Shown here one piece after another: positions 10,001 through 19,200 of a DNA stretch of 64,000 bases. Both the position numbers and the translations under genes were made by a program. Origin of the DNA: Streptomyces pactum (GTDB lineage: Bacteria; Actinomycetota; Actinomycetes; Streptomycetales; Streptomycetaceae); contig NZ_JACYXC010000001.1 of the NCBI RefSeq assembly GCF_016031615.1, positions 5,580,001 to 5,644,000 on the forward strand, read 5' to 3'. Below the pieces are notes generated by a model. That model was not told where the DNA came from. It was given only the letters and a program-made list of their open reading frames with translations, and searched no databases. Numbering within the stretch: the stretch's first letter is position 1; every line of letters starts with the position of its first letter.

Positions 10001-13000
10001 CCCCGGGCAGGGAGAGCTGGACCGGGAGACCTTCGAGGAGATCTTCCCCTGGCGTACCGGGTGGGCGTCGGCCGTTCTCACCGAGGAGCTGCTGGTGCCC
10101 GCCGGGAGCGGCTTCCGCTTCGCCCACGAGGAGTTCGCGGACTGGCTGCAGGGCACGCACCTGGATCTGGACGCCGCGCTCGACGCCCTGGTCCACCCTC
10201 GTGGCTCGCACCGGGGAGCCGCCGCGGAACTCGCCGGTGGCGATCCGGACCGGGCGGCGGGGGACCCGAGCACCCGCAACGTCCCCCCGGAGCCGGCGGG
10301 GCCCGGCCCCGACGGAGGGGCGCGGCGCCGCCGTGCCGAGCAGGATCCGGCCGCGGAAGCCGGGGCCGCGCCGCCGCCCGCCCCCGCCGGCCCGGTGAGC
10401 GTCCCCGGGCCCGCCGGCGGCGCTGTTCCGCCACCCGGCGTTGGTCCCTCGACCGACGACGCTCCGGCCGCCCCCCACTGCCCGGAGCGGGAGCCGGCCG
10501 CCCACCCGGTCCCGGCCGGCGGCCACGACCTGGTCCGATGCGGCCCCGCCGCCGGCCCGGATCCGGCCGCCGACCACGGCCCGGTCGCCGACGGCGTTCC
10601 GGTCGCCGACGGCGGTCCGGGCCACCAGGGCGTTCCGGCCCACGGCGCGGCCCCCGGTGGCGACGACCGCTCGGCGGCCGGCGGCGATCCCCCCGGTGCC
10701 GGCCGCTCCTTTGCGGAACGTGCCCTTCCGGCCGTCGAGGAACCGTTCACCGGTGCGTCCGCCGGGCCCGGGGCGGCGGTCGCGTGGAGCGGGGCCGCCG
10801 ACGCACGCTCCGTCGACCTCGACCGTTCGGGAGACCATGGCGCCACGTTCGCGGGCGGGGGTGTACGCCATCCGGACGCCGGCCCCCCGCCGGTGATCGA
10901 CCCCCGGGACCTGGAGCCCTGGTTCACCGCACCGGCCCCCCGCAACGGGGACGGGGGTCGTCCGGCACCTCGGCCGTCCTCCTCGCCGGATGTCTCCGCC
11001 GTACGCCCGTCCGGTGCCGTACCCCCGTCCGGCGCCGGGCCGACGGGGTGGACGGCCGCCCCGGGGCGGCGGGCCCGGGTGCCACGGCAGCCCGTCGCGC
11101 ACGACGGTCACCACCCGGCCCGGGGACCGGCCGAAGGCGGTGGCGCCCGTGGCCCCGCCCACGACCACGCCCTCCCTCCCGCTGAGGGCCGGACCCCCGG
11201 CCATGACGCCGGCCACGCCTCCGGCCGTGCCACCGCCGTCCACGCCTCCAGCCGTGACGTCGGCCGCGTTCCCGGCCGGGCCACCGTCGGGCGTGAGGCC
11301 GGCGGCGTTTCGGACCTGGCCACTACCGGCCGCGACGCCGGCCACGTTCCGGACCGGGCCACCGCCGGCCGTGACGCGGGCCACGCCCCCGACCGGGCCA
11401 CCGCCCGCTCCGCCGCGCCGGGCGGCGGTGCTCCGTCCGACGGCCCGGATGCCAATCCCGCGTCCACCGGCCCCGCCGCACCCGGCGGCAGCGCCTCGTC
11501 CGACGGCCCGGACGCCGTCCCCGCTCCGGCCGGCCCCGGGTGTGCCCGCCGCGCCGGTCCGGAGGTGGCCGGTGAACCGTCCGGGCCCCGGACGCTGCCG
11601 GTGCCCCGGCACCGGATCGGCCCGGTGGTGGTGGCACTGTTGCTGGTCGCCCGTCGGCGCGGCCCCGCCGCCCTCGCCCGTCATCTCGCCGCCCTGGCGG
11701 ACGTGGTGGTGTCCCACCTGCCCGGGGCGCCGGGATCCGGTATGTCCGGGGAGACGGCGGACCCCGGCCCGGACCCGGGCCCGGCGTGGTGGGCCGCGCA
11801 TCTGCTCGGCGAGACGGTGCTGCGGGTGCCCGATGCCGCCCCGTATCTGGACGTCCTGTCCGGGCTCGCCCGGCGGTTCGCCGAGCGCGCGGGCGCGGTC
11901 CCCGCCGCACCACCGGAGCGCTCCCGGCCCGGGGCGGTACCGGCCGTGCCCGAGGAGTTCGGCCCCTGGTTCTGGCTGCGGCTGCCGCTGGCCGTCGAAG
12001 ACCGCATGGAGCTGCTCCGGCTGCTGCTGCCGGCGGATGCTCCGGCCCCGGGCGCGGCCCGGCGGGAGGAGAGAGGGGCCGCCACCGCCCGGGTCGGCCC
12101 GGCGCCGGACGCCCAGCCGGACACCGCCGCGACCACCCGGCCCGCCGGGCCCGGCTCCGCCGGCCTCGCCGGCCTCGTTCGGCCGGGCCGTGAGGGCGAC
12201 GTCCTCGACCGACCTTCTCAGGGCCCCGGTCCCGCCCGGTCCGGCTGTGCGGGCTCCGCCCGGCCCGCGGGTGAGGCCTCGGCCGGGACCGGCTCCGCCA
12301 CCGCCCGCCCCGGGTACCGCTTCCTGCAGGCCGCGGCGGCGCTGCTCGCCGATGAACCGCGGACCGTGCAGCCGGCGCTGTGCCGCTGGTTCACCGACGA
12401 ACGGCCGCTCGTCCCCACCGGGGCGGCGTCCCCCGGACGGCCGCCCACCGTCGCCGCGGCGGCCCAGGCCCTCCTCTACGCCCACCGCGACCGGGCGACG
12501 GACGGACTCGTCGAGGCGCTGGCCGGGTCCGGGCACCCGCGGGCCGCGGAACTGCTCGCCGTACTCGTCGCGGAGGAGCCGGCCGCACTGTGCCGGGCGG
12601 TGGAGCGCTGGGCGCACGACCCCAGGCCGGAACGGCGGGCCGCCGCCGTCGGTCACGCGGCCACGGCCGCCGAAGGGGCGCACCGGGCCACCGACCGCGA
12701 GCGGCTGCGGCGGGCCGCGCTCGCCCTGCTCGCAGGCCCTGCCGAGGGGGCGGCGCACGGTGTCGCCCTGTCCCTCCTGGTCCGGGACCCGGCGACCCGC
12801 ACCCGCCATCTGCCGCGCGCCCTGGAGGTGTTCACGGCCGGTGACCCCGCTCTGCCGCCGACCGCGCTGCTCCCCGCGGTGGATACCCACCCGGAGCCGG
12901 TGCTCGCCGCCTTCCGCGACCGGATCGACCGGGACGGCGGGGCGGCGGAACCGCTGCTGCGGGCGCTGGCGGAGGTCCGCCCGCCGGCGTCGGCCGCCCG

Positions 13001-13796
13001 GGTGACCGCTCTGGTTGCGGAGGTGGCCGACCGGGGCCCGTGGGGCGCGCGGCACGCCGCCGCGTTCGTGGCCCGGCGGCTGGACGAAGGCCCGCCGGTG
13101 CCCGGCGACCTCCGCCCGTTCGTCCTGGAACTGCTGCGCAGCCGGCCCGCCGAGGTACGGCGGGCGCTGGCCCCGGTCCTCGCGGCCCCCGGCGCGCCGC
13201 ACGCCCGGGCGGTGCGCGAGGACCTGCTGACGGCGCTGCTGGAGCGTGAGCGGTACGACGCGTACGCCTGGCCCCCGGCGGGATGCGGCAACGCGGCGGT
13301 CCTGACGGCCCTGCTGCGCGCCGCGGCCGAGGGGGCGGCGGAGCGGGGCGAGGACCGTACACGGGACCTGGTGCACCGCGTCGGCACCCTGCTGGCCCGC
13401 ACCCCGGAAGGCGCGCGCTGCTTCGACCTGCGGCTGGTCCGGCTGGCCCGGGAGGTTCCGGGGTTCGCCCGGCTGGTGTGCGGCTGGGCGGCCTCCGCAC
13501 CGGAACGGTGGGCCGGCGTCCTCGGCACGGCGGCCCGGCAGGAGTGCGAGCAACTGGCCCGGAACAGCGCCCGGACGCCGGACGCCCGCCCACCGGTGCC
13601 GGCCGGCACGGTGTTCGGCGCGGCGCCCGGCCCGGTGGTGGCGTCCCGGTACGCGATGCTGCCGGAAACCCCCGGGGGCGAGCCGCGCCCGGTCCCGGCG
13701 GACGCCGGCCGGCTGGTCGGTGCCGCGGCGGACGGCGCCCACCCGGACGACCGCGCCGGCCCCCGCCCGACCGCCGGCCCCCGCGACGGCCGGTAG
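7071..13796 (+). CDS. Giant protease-like/P-loop/helical-repeat protein with degenerate active sites
   Basis: This 2241-residue protein sits where Streptomyces carry a trypsin-like gene between truB and ribF. Residues 1-230 resemble a chymotrypsin-fold domain: GFLADGHGTLVTSHEAV places His at 39, DADLALVR places Asp at about 72, but the GDSGGP site reads GAAGGP, so the nucleophile is Ala157. Residues 260-640 are disordered and charged, and include Gly-Pro-Thr collagen-like triplets (about 8690-8830). A P-loop follows, GDPGTGRST at 659-667 with Arg instead of Lys, and a Walker B-like strand LFVLLD near 745-751. Residues 1040-1500 are again disordered, with repeats of GRDAGHVPDRATA type. The C-terminal 700 residues are Ala/Leu/Arg-rich helices resembling HEAT repeats. 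The start follows a GGAGCGGAGG ribosome site. Function is unknown; STAND-like scaffold or regulator is a guess. Confidence 0.75.
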   Translation: MATAPDGVDRALVRIRDLAGRPRGVGFLADGHGTLVTSHEAVDGLARLVLTTRCGLTRVLESGAVTALPDADLALVRTGGLPLAPLPVASGGTPAPGTALLVWAERWLTARALAARPVTYAATDRFRLIATALELRLDGQRDRPGGPAEPVPAGGAAGGPVLDARTGSVVAVLGTALRTGHRAAVFGIPLRAVAAADPDGPLAAVLERNGDSAPAYGPDLNLAGVLRLTAATLTPPGPAGGAWEAARAVGPVDWRPVGRPPAPSRRRTRPPASGPGDSRGAPSAPYAGERTVAPAAGVRRAASVIGVRETAPAPDGGAAARAEDSRGGQDGPDGPYRADREDVGPGGAGGAAFRRGGPLRTVDGRGGREHGGAGRPSRDTRGDDRGDRSPERRGDGQGAQTGEEERGGRGPCGPEGEARAGAGPEPYDRDRTGPQDHGGRSARAAGAEEGRTAGQGPAAGGGAVVHGPPGRHGGGRDRQWPRPRPWLRLRPWLRLRPRPWPLALAPTPSSAPTPTPGSGTDAGSGGRPEQADPAPGPPAPPTGPTGPTVTAASENPRASAARTGPTGPTGPTGPTGPTASADSAGPSGPAGLANPVVGRCADGRAGPGRAGPARGGGQDPEPDLAVATEDAAHVERHTVAEEFRRFAEEGRGTVLGLVGDPGTGRSTELSALAARRSRGSASAPTIRLRGAELRAGDRSVRDAVARALITAGRIVASADRASPVHDLAAVPPEAVAACAREAGRRLFVLLDAPEEMPPSLAHRLAGWVAETAAWLREADVRLVIACRPEYWERAGALFPPEALYRPSRRTEDVAGRHTGHPVPLGRPLPDCVRLGDLSPREAEVARARYGLPAEALAERDRRHPLALRLLAEIRAALTGPGTGSRERTGETGGGPEGGGPGTAGRAGRPPHGERDAVPAVPPPDRWEIFAAHLDLVCLRIAVRLVAARNPPVSGTVVRRLAAKVAGQVHEAARRCLGPGQGELDRETFEEIFPWRTGWASAVLTEELLVPAGSGFRFAHEEFADWLQGTHLDLDAALDALVHPRGSHRGAAAELAGGDPDRAAGDPSTRNVPPEPAGPGPDGGARRRRAEQDPAAEAGAAPPPAPAGPVSVPGPAGGAVPPPGVGPSTDDAPAAPHCPEREPAAHPVPAGGHDLVRCGPAAGPDPAADHGPVADGVPVADGGPGHQGVPAHGAAPGGDDRSAAGGDPPGAGRSFAERALPAVEEPFTGASAGPGAAVAWSGAADARSVDLDRSGDHGATFAGGGVRHPDAGPPPVIDPRDLEPWFTAPAPRNGDGGRPAPRPSSSPDVSAVRPSGAVPPSGAGPTGWTAAPGRRARVPRQPVAHDGHHPARGPAEGGGARGPAHDHALPPAEGRTPGHDAGHASGRATAVHASSRDVGRVPGRATVGREAGGVSDLATTGRDAGHVPDRATAGRDAGHAPDRATARSAAPGGGAPSDGPDANPASTGPAAPGGSASSDGPDAVPAPAGPGCARRAGPEVAGEPSGPRTLPVPRHRIGPVVVALLLVARRRGPAALARHLAALADVVVSHLPGAPGSGMSGETADPGPDPGPAWWAAHLLGETVLRVPDAAPYLDVLSGLARRFAERAGAVPAAPPERSRPGAVPAVPEEFGPWFWLRLPLAVEDRMELLRLLLPADAPAPGAARREERGAATARVGPAPDAQPDTAATTRPAGPGSAGLAGLVRPGREGDVLDRPSQGPGPARSGCAGSARPAGEASAGTGSATARPGYRFLQAAAALLADEPRTVQPALCRWFTDERPLVPTGAASPGRPPTVAAAAQALLYAHRDRATDGLVEALAGSGHPRAAELLAVLVAEEPAALCRAVERWAHDPRPERRAAAVGHAATAAEGAHRATDRERLRRAALALLAGPAEGAAHGVALSLLVRDPATRTRHLPRALEVFTAGDPALPPTALLPAVDTHPEPVLAAFRDRIDRDGGAAEPLLRALAEVRPPASAARVTALVAEVADRGPWGARHAAAFVARRLDEGPPVPGDLRPFVLELLRSRPAEVRRALAPVLAAPGAPHARAVREDLLTALLERERYDAYAWPPAGCGNAAVLTALLRAAAEGAAERGEDRTRDLVHRVGTLLARTPEGARCFDLRLVRLAREVPGFARLVCGWAASAPERWAGVLGTAARQECEQLARNSARTPDARPPVPAGTVFGAAPGPVVASRYAMLPETPGGEPRPVPADAGRLVGAAADGAHPDDRAGPRPTAGPRDGR

Positions 13797-14541
13797 CCGC
13801 CGGGAACGGCGGTCGCCTCCCGGGCATCTCCGGTGGCTCGAACGGTGGGCGGGCCGGGCCCGGCCGGTGATCCGGAACGGCGGAGCGGGGCGGGCGCGGC
13901 CGGTGCCATGTGAACCCCGGCCGGTGGCACCCCGGCATGAGCGGGCCGTCGAGGGCCGCGGGGCACCAGGGCACGGCCGGTGGCGGCTCCCAACGGCCGA
14001 TCGACCCTGAACGGCCGGTGGCCTCGGCGCGAGCGGGCGGCTCCCCGGTGCGACGCGGTCCGGAACGCGGGCGCGCCGGATGATCCGCCGGAAGTGCCCG
14101 CGAGTCCGGGCGTCGGGGCCAGGAGTCCGGAAGCCTGGAAGTCCGGGAGCCCTGAGCCCGGAAGCCCAGGGATCCGGGGGCCGGACGCCGCGCCCGGCCG
14201 GTATCCGGTGTGCGGGGGCCCGCGTTCCACCGCACGGGCGGCGGGCCGGACCGTACGGGCGGCGGGGCGCATCGTACGGCGCGCCGGCCACCCGGCAGGG
14301 CGAGGCGCGGTACCGCCCGCCCCGCCCGGGCCGTACCGTGGCCGCCGGGGGCGTCAAGCGCTGTACGGGACCCGCCGGACCGGCCCGGCGAGGGCCGGCG
14401 GCGGTGTGCCGGGCCGGTGATCGCGGGGATGAGACGCGGGTCGCACCATGACGGGGCTGGCCGATGCCGGACCCGGGCCGCGGGCATGGCAGTCTTAGAG
14501 CTGAAATCGACAGACAAAGGTTCGGGCGAGGAGCGGGCACA
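13797..14541. other. Intergenic region before ribF
   Basis: No gene is recognised in these 745 bp. The sequence is GC-rich, with short iterated fragments around 14100-14165 built from agtccgg, gaagcctgg and gagccc-type words. The open frames crossing it on the minus strand are low-complexity shadows of the neighbouring gene. The last 60 bp should hold the ribF promoter or leader. Confidence 0.5.
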
Positions 14542-15588
14542 GTGCAGCGCTGGCGTGGCTTGGAGGACATCCCCGAGGACTGGGGACGCAGCGTCGTCAC
14601 CATCGGCTCCTACGACGGGGTGCACCGCGGGCACCAGCTGATCATCGGCCGCGCCGTGAGCCGGGCGCGTGAGCTGGGCGTTCCCGCGGTCGTGGTCACC
14701 TTCGACCCGCATCCGAGCGAGGTGGTGCGCCCCGGCAGCCACCCGCCGTTGCTCGCGCCGCACCACCGGCGCGCCGAGCTGATGGCCGACCTGGGCGTGG
14801 ACGCGGTGCTGGTGATCCCGTTCACCCCCGAGTTCTCCCAGCTCGCCCCGGGTGACTTCGTGGTGAAGGTGCTGGTCGACCGGCTCCACGCCCGGCTGGT
14901 GGTGGAGGGGCCCAACTTCCGGTTCGGGCACCGGGCCGCCGGGAACGTCGCCTACCTCCAGCAGCTGGGCGCCACCTACGACTACGAGGTCGAGGTCATC
15001 GACCTCTACGAGCGGGGTACGGCCGGCGGGGGCGAGCCCTTCTCGTCCACGCTCGCCCGCACCCTGGTCGCGCGGGGGGACGTCGAAGGGGCCATGGAGG
15101 TCTTGGGACGTCCGCACCGGGTCGAGGGCGTGGTGGTGCGCGGTGCCCAGCGCGGGCGGGAACTCGGCTACCCGACGGCGAACGTGGAGACCCTGCCGCA
15201 CACCGCGGTCCCGGCCGACGGCGTCTACGCCGGGTGGCTGACGGCCGACGGGGAGAAGATGCCGGCGGCGATCTCGGTCGGCACCAATCCGCAGTTCGAC
15301 GGGACGGAGCGGACCGTCGAGGCGTATGCGATCGACCGGGTCGGGCTCGACCTCTACGGCCTCCATGTCGAGGTCGACTTCCTCGCCTACCTGCGGGGCC
15401 AGGAGAAGTTCGCCTCGATCGAGGCGCTGCTGGAGCGCATGGCGATCGATGTGAAGCGGGCCCGGGAGCTGGTCGAGGCGCACACCGCCGCCGAGGACTC
15501 CGGGACCGCCCCCGGCAGCGAGCCGGACTCCGGCCCGGAAGCGGCTTCCGGGGCGGGGACGGACCCCGGCGCCGAGCGCGCCGAGTGA
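14542..15588 (+). CDS. ribF: Bifunctional riboflavin kinase / FAD synthetase
   Basis: RibF phosphorylates riboflavin to FMN and adenylates FMN to FAD. The N-terminal nucleotidyltransferase domain shows TIGSYDGVHRGHQ (HxGH-type motif), VVTFDPHPSEV and the later EGPNFRFGHRAAG segment. The C-terminal kinase domain contains GRELGYPTANV, which includes the flavokinase PTAN motif, then VYAGW. The GTG at 14542 was chosen because MQRWRGLEDIPEDWG is the family's usual start and a GAGGAG ribosome site precedes it; in-frame codons continue upstream but are not conserved. The length of 348 residues, with an acidic, Gly/Ser-rich tail of about 30 residues, is normal for the genus. It is the last gene before the ESX locus. 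Confidence 0.95.
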   Translation: MQRWRGLEDIPEDWGRSVVTIGSYDGVHRGHQLIIGRAVSRARELGVPAVVVTFDPHPSEVVRPGSHPPLLAPHHRRAELMADLGVDAVLVIPFTPEFSQLAPGDFVVKVLVDRLHARLVVEGPNFRFGHRAAGNVAYLQQLGATYDYEVEVIDLYERGTAGGGEPFSSTLARTLVARGDVEGAMEVLGRPHRVEGVVVRGAQRGRELGYPTANVETLPHTAVPADGVYAGWLTADGEKMPAAISVGTNPQFDGTERTVEAYAIDRVGLDLYGLHVEVDFLAYLRGQEKFASIEALLERMAIDVKRARELVEAHTAAEDSGTAPGSEPDSGPEAASGAGTDPGAERAE

Positions 15589-16271
15589 GCCCCGCGCGAC
15601 CCGTGGCACCCTGACGCGACCGGGACCCGCGCGCAAGCGGGACCCGGGCGCCAGCGAGCGGGACGCCCGATCGCATGGTGGAGGGCGGTGGGCCGGTGCC
15701 ATGGCACCGGCCCACCGCCCTCCACCCGTCTGCGCCTGGTCCCGGATGTGGCACCACCGTCCCCGGCCACCGGAGTCCGGTCCCGACCTCCGGCGTGCAC
15801 CGCGCGGCGCCCGTACCGCCGGGGGAGCACCACCACCTTCTGCCGACCGACGGTGGACCCGTCCACGCCCAACCGGCCCCACTGGCCCCTCTGTTGCCCG
15901 CGCCGGCCGGGGAAGTCGGCACCGGGCCGCGCCCGACGACGAACCGTTGTACGGACCGCTGCACGGGCCGCATCCGGTGACGGGCCGTCGGGCACGGGCC
16001 GGGCCCGACGTCGGGCGTTGGGTGCCGGTGCGACTGCGACGGCCCGTCCGGCTCCGGTCGGGGCCCGACGACGAAGCTTTTGGGAGGCCGGCCGCGCGGG
16101 GACCGGAGCCCGGGCGGGCGACGGCGGTTGAGCCCCGACGCAGGGGCCCCGCTCCGGATCTCCGCGGTCCCGGACCGGGCCACCACGGTCGGCAGCCGTC
16201 GCCGCCACGGTGGGACGACGGCTGCCGGCGAGAGGCGGAGAGCCTGCCGGGGACCCGGCGTTGACCGAAGG
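15589..16271. other. Convergent intergenic region between ribF and the EspI-like gene
   Basis: These 683 bp separate genes reading toward each other. They contain the 50-bp palindrome at 15677-15726 and several shorter GC-rich dyads, for example gcccgacgtcgggc at about 15997-16010. The word cgggcccgacg also recurs between 15930 and 16075. I recognise no coding region. Confidence 0.6.
15677..15726. terminator. Perfect 50-bp palindrome between convergent genes
   Basis: Arm 15677-15701 is the exact reverse complement of 15702-15726, with no spacer; the centre is CCATGG. It lies 88 bp after the ribF stop and 546 bp beyond the end of the minus-strand EspI-like gene. It could act as a bidirectional terminator. 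A 25-bp arm with no loop is unusual for that role, so it could also be a protein-binding or cruciform-forming site. Confidence 0.55.
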
Positions 16272-19200
16272 TCAGGACCGGGGCGGCGCCGGCGGCTGCG
16301 GGAACCCGTAGCCGTCTCCCGGAGCGGGCTCGCCGCCCTGCTGCGGGGCGGGCCCCTCCGGCTGCTGCCCGGGCCGGGCCTCCTGTCCGGGCTGGGGCGG
16401 CCAGCCCTGGCCCTGCTGCGGCGCGTACGGCTGCCCCGGCACCTGACCGCCGTGCCCGGCCGCCGCGGCCTGCCCGCCCTGGTCCGGGACGCCGTGCGCG
16501 GGCTGCTGCCAGCCGCCCTGCGCCGTACCCGGCCGCTCCGCCCCGGCCTGCGGGTATCCCGGGTACTGCTGCTGCGGGTGGTACGCCTGGCCGGGCTGGT
16601 ACGGCTGCTGTCCGGCCGGGTACTGCTGCCCCGGCTGCGCCCCCGTTCCCGGCTGGGCCGCCGGCTGGGGCTGTCCCGGCGCGTACGCCCCCGGCTGTCC
16701 CTGTCCCTGACCCGGCATCGGCGGCGCCAGGTGCGGCGGCGGCTGGCCGGAACCGTCGCCGGTCCACAGCCCCTGGGCCTGCTGGGCGCGGATGAAGTCC
16801 TCCGCGACCAGGGCCGAGAGGTTGAAGTACGCCTCCCGGGTCTTGGGCCGCATCATCTCCAGGTCCACCTCGGCGCCGGCCGCCAGGTGCTCGTCGAACG
16901 GCACCACGATCACACCGCGGCAGCGGGTCTCGAAGTGCGACACGATGTCCTCGACCTTGATCATTTTGCCGGTCTCGCGGACCCCGGAGATCACCGTGAG
17001 GCTCCGGGACACCAGGTCGGCGTACCCGTGCGCGGAGAGCCAGTCGAGGGTGGTGCTCGCACTGCTCGCCCCGTCCACCGAGGGGGTGGAGATGATGATC
17101 AGCTGGTCGGCGAGGTCCAGGACCCCGCGCATCGCGCTGTACAGCAGACCGGTGCCCGAGTCGGTGAGGATGATCGGGTACTGCTTGCCGAGCACCTCGA
17201 TGACGCGCCGGTAGTCCTCGTCGTTGAACGTCGTCGACACGGCCGGGTCCACGTCGTTGGCGAGGATCTCCAGACCCGACGGCGCCTGCGAGGTGAACCG
17301 CCGGATGTCCATGTAGCTGTTGAGGTACGGGATCGCGGTCACCAGGTCCCGGATCGTCGCTCCCGTCTCGCGCCGCACCCGGCGGCCGAGCGTACCGGCG
17401 TCCGGGTTGGCGTCGATCGCGATGACCTTGTCCTGGCGCTCGGTCGCCAGGGTGGCACCCAGAGCCGTGGTGGTGGTGGTCTTGCCGACGCCGCCCTTGA
17501 GGCTGATCACCGCGATCCGGTAGCAGGAGAGCACCGGTGTGCGGATCAGCTCCAGCTTCCGCCGCCGCTCGGCCTCCTCCTTCTTGCCGCCGATCCGGAA
17601 CCGCGAACCGCCCGGGGTGTGCTTCCTGGGCTTCGGCTTGCTGCGGAGCAGACGGTCCGAGGACAGCTCCACCGCGGCGGTGTACCCCAGCGGCGCACCG
17701 GCCGCCTGCGCGGACCGCTGGCGCTGCTCGGCGGAGACGGCGGGCCAGCCGCCGGCGCGCGGGTCCGCCGGCCCGGCCGGCTGCCCGGCACCGGGCTGCG
17801 CCGCCCCGGGACCCTGCGGCGGATAGCCGTAACCGTCCGCTCCCGGCGCGGCACCGGCCCCGCCCGGCTGCCCCGGGTACGGCGTGGGCGCGCCGGCGGA
17901 CTGCTCCGCCGCCCCGCCCCGCGGGTCCTGCGGCGCGCCCTGGGCCTGCGGATACCCGTATCCGGGCGCGGCACCGGCACCGGCCGGACCCGGTTGGCCC
18001 GGTGCCTGCTCCGGCGCCCGCCCGTCCGTGGCGCCGGGCACCTGCTGCCCCGGGTACCCACCGGCCTGCGGGAACCCGTAACCCCCCGGCGGAGGCGGTG
18101 CGTCCGGCCCGGCCGGGACGGGGCCCGCCGCCGGTCCGGCCTGCGGGAACGGCTGCCCGCCCGCCGGGCCGGGCTGAGCGGGGGCTCCGGCGGCCGGCGG
18201 CGCGCCACCGGGCACGCCCGGTACCGGCTGCCCGCCCTGCTGCGGGTACGGCTGGTGCTGGGGGAAGCCGTACCCACCGGCCGCCGCGGGGGAGTGCGGA
18301 GCCGGCGGCGGACCGCTCTCCGCCGCCGGACCGGCCCCGCCCCGGGCGTCCGGCACCGGAGGCGGCCAGGACCCGGCCTGGCCCGCGAGGGAACCGCCGC
18401 CGGCCTGTGCCGGGTCCGGCGCGCCGCCCGCCACCGGCCCCGGCGCCTGGACACCACCGTGCTGGGGCGCACCACCGTGCTGGGGCGGTGCCGGGGGCCA
18501 GGAATCCACCGGGGCGGCAGCCGCTCCGGCCCCGCCCGTGCCCGGCGTGGCGGGCTCGAAGTCCGGCGGCAGCGGCGGCAGTCCGCCCTGCGGCACCGGG
18601 GGCGGCGTCCAGGCGGCCGCGGGCCGGTCACCCGGACCATGGGGCGGCGGGGCGTCCTGCGGCTCGGCACCGGACGCCGGACCGGCGGCCGCCGCCTGCT
18701 GCTGGGCCACCTTCCGGCGCAGCGCGGCGCCGGAGAACTGCATGGTGCCCTCACTGCGCAGGGTGCCGTCCGGAGCCGGGCCGCTGTCCGGACCGGCCGG
18801 CCCGCTCCCGTTCGCCCCGACGTCCGCGCCGCCCGGCGCCGCCTGTTCGGCGATCTGCCGGTGCAGCGCCGCGCTGGAGAAGCGCATGGTGGCGCGGCTG
18901 CCCGCCCCGGCCGGAGCGTCGTCCCGCGCGACGGAGGACGCGTCCTCCGGGCCGGCGTCCGCGGACGCGCCGTCCCGGCCGGCGCCGGCAGGTGTGCCGC
19001 CGGTACCGGTGCCGGACGACGAGCCGTCCCGCCCGGTGCCGACGGGTGCGTCGTCCGGGACGGCCTCCGAGGGCGTGCCGTCCCGGCCGGCACCCGTCTC
19101 GGCGGTGCCGAACGAGAAGGAGTCGGCGGCCACCGGCTCCGGTCCGGAGGCGTCGTCGTCCTGGGACCGGTCGTCGGCGCGGTCCCCCACGATGACCACG

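Noticed and set aside
9582..14603. Minus-strand ORF of 1673 codons
   Set aside because: It is antisense to the giant gene and ribF start, low-complexity Arg/Gly/Ala, with no family resemblance; long antisense frames are expected at this GC.
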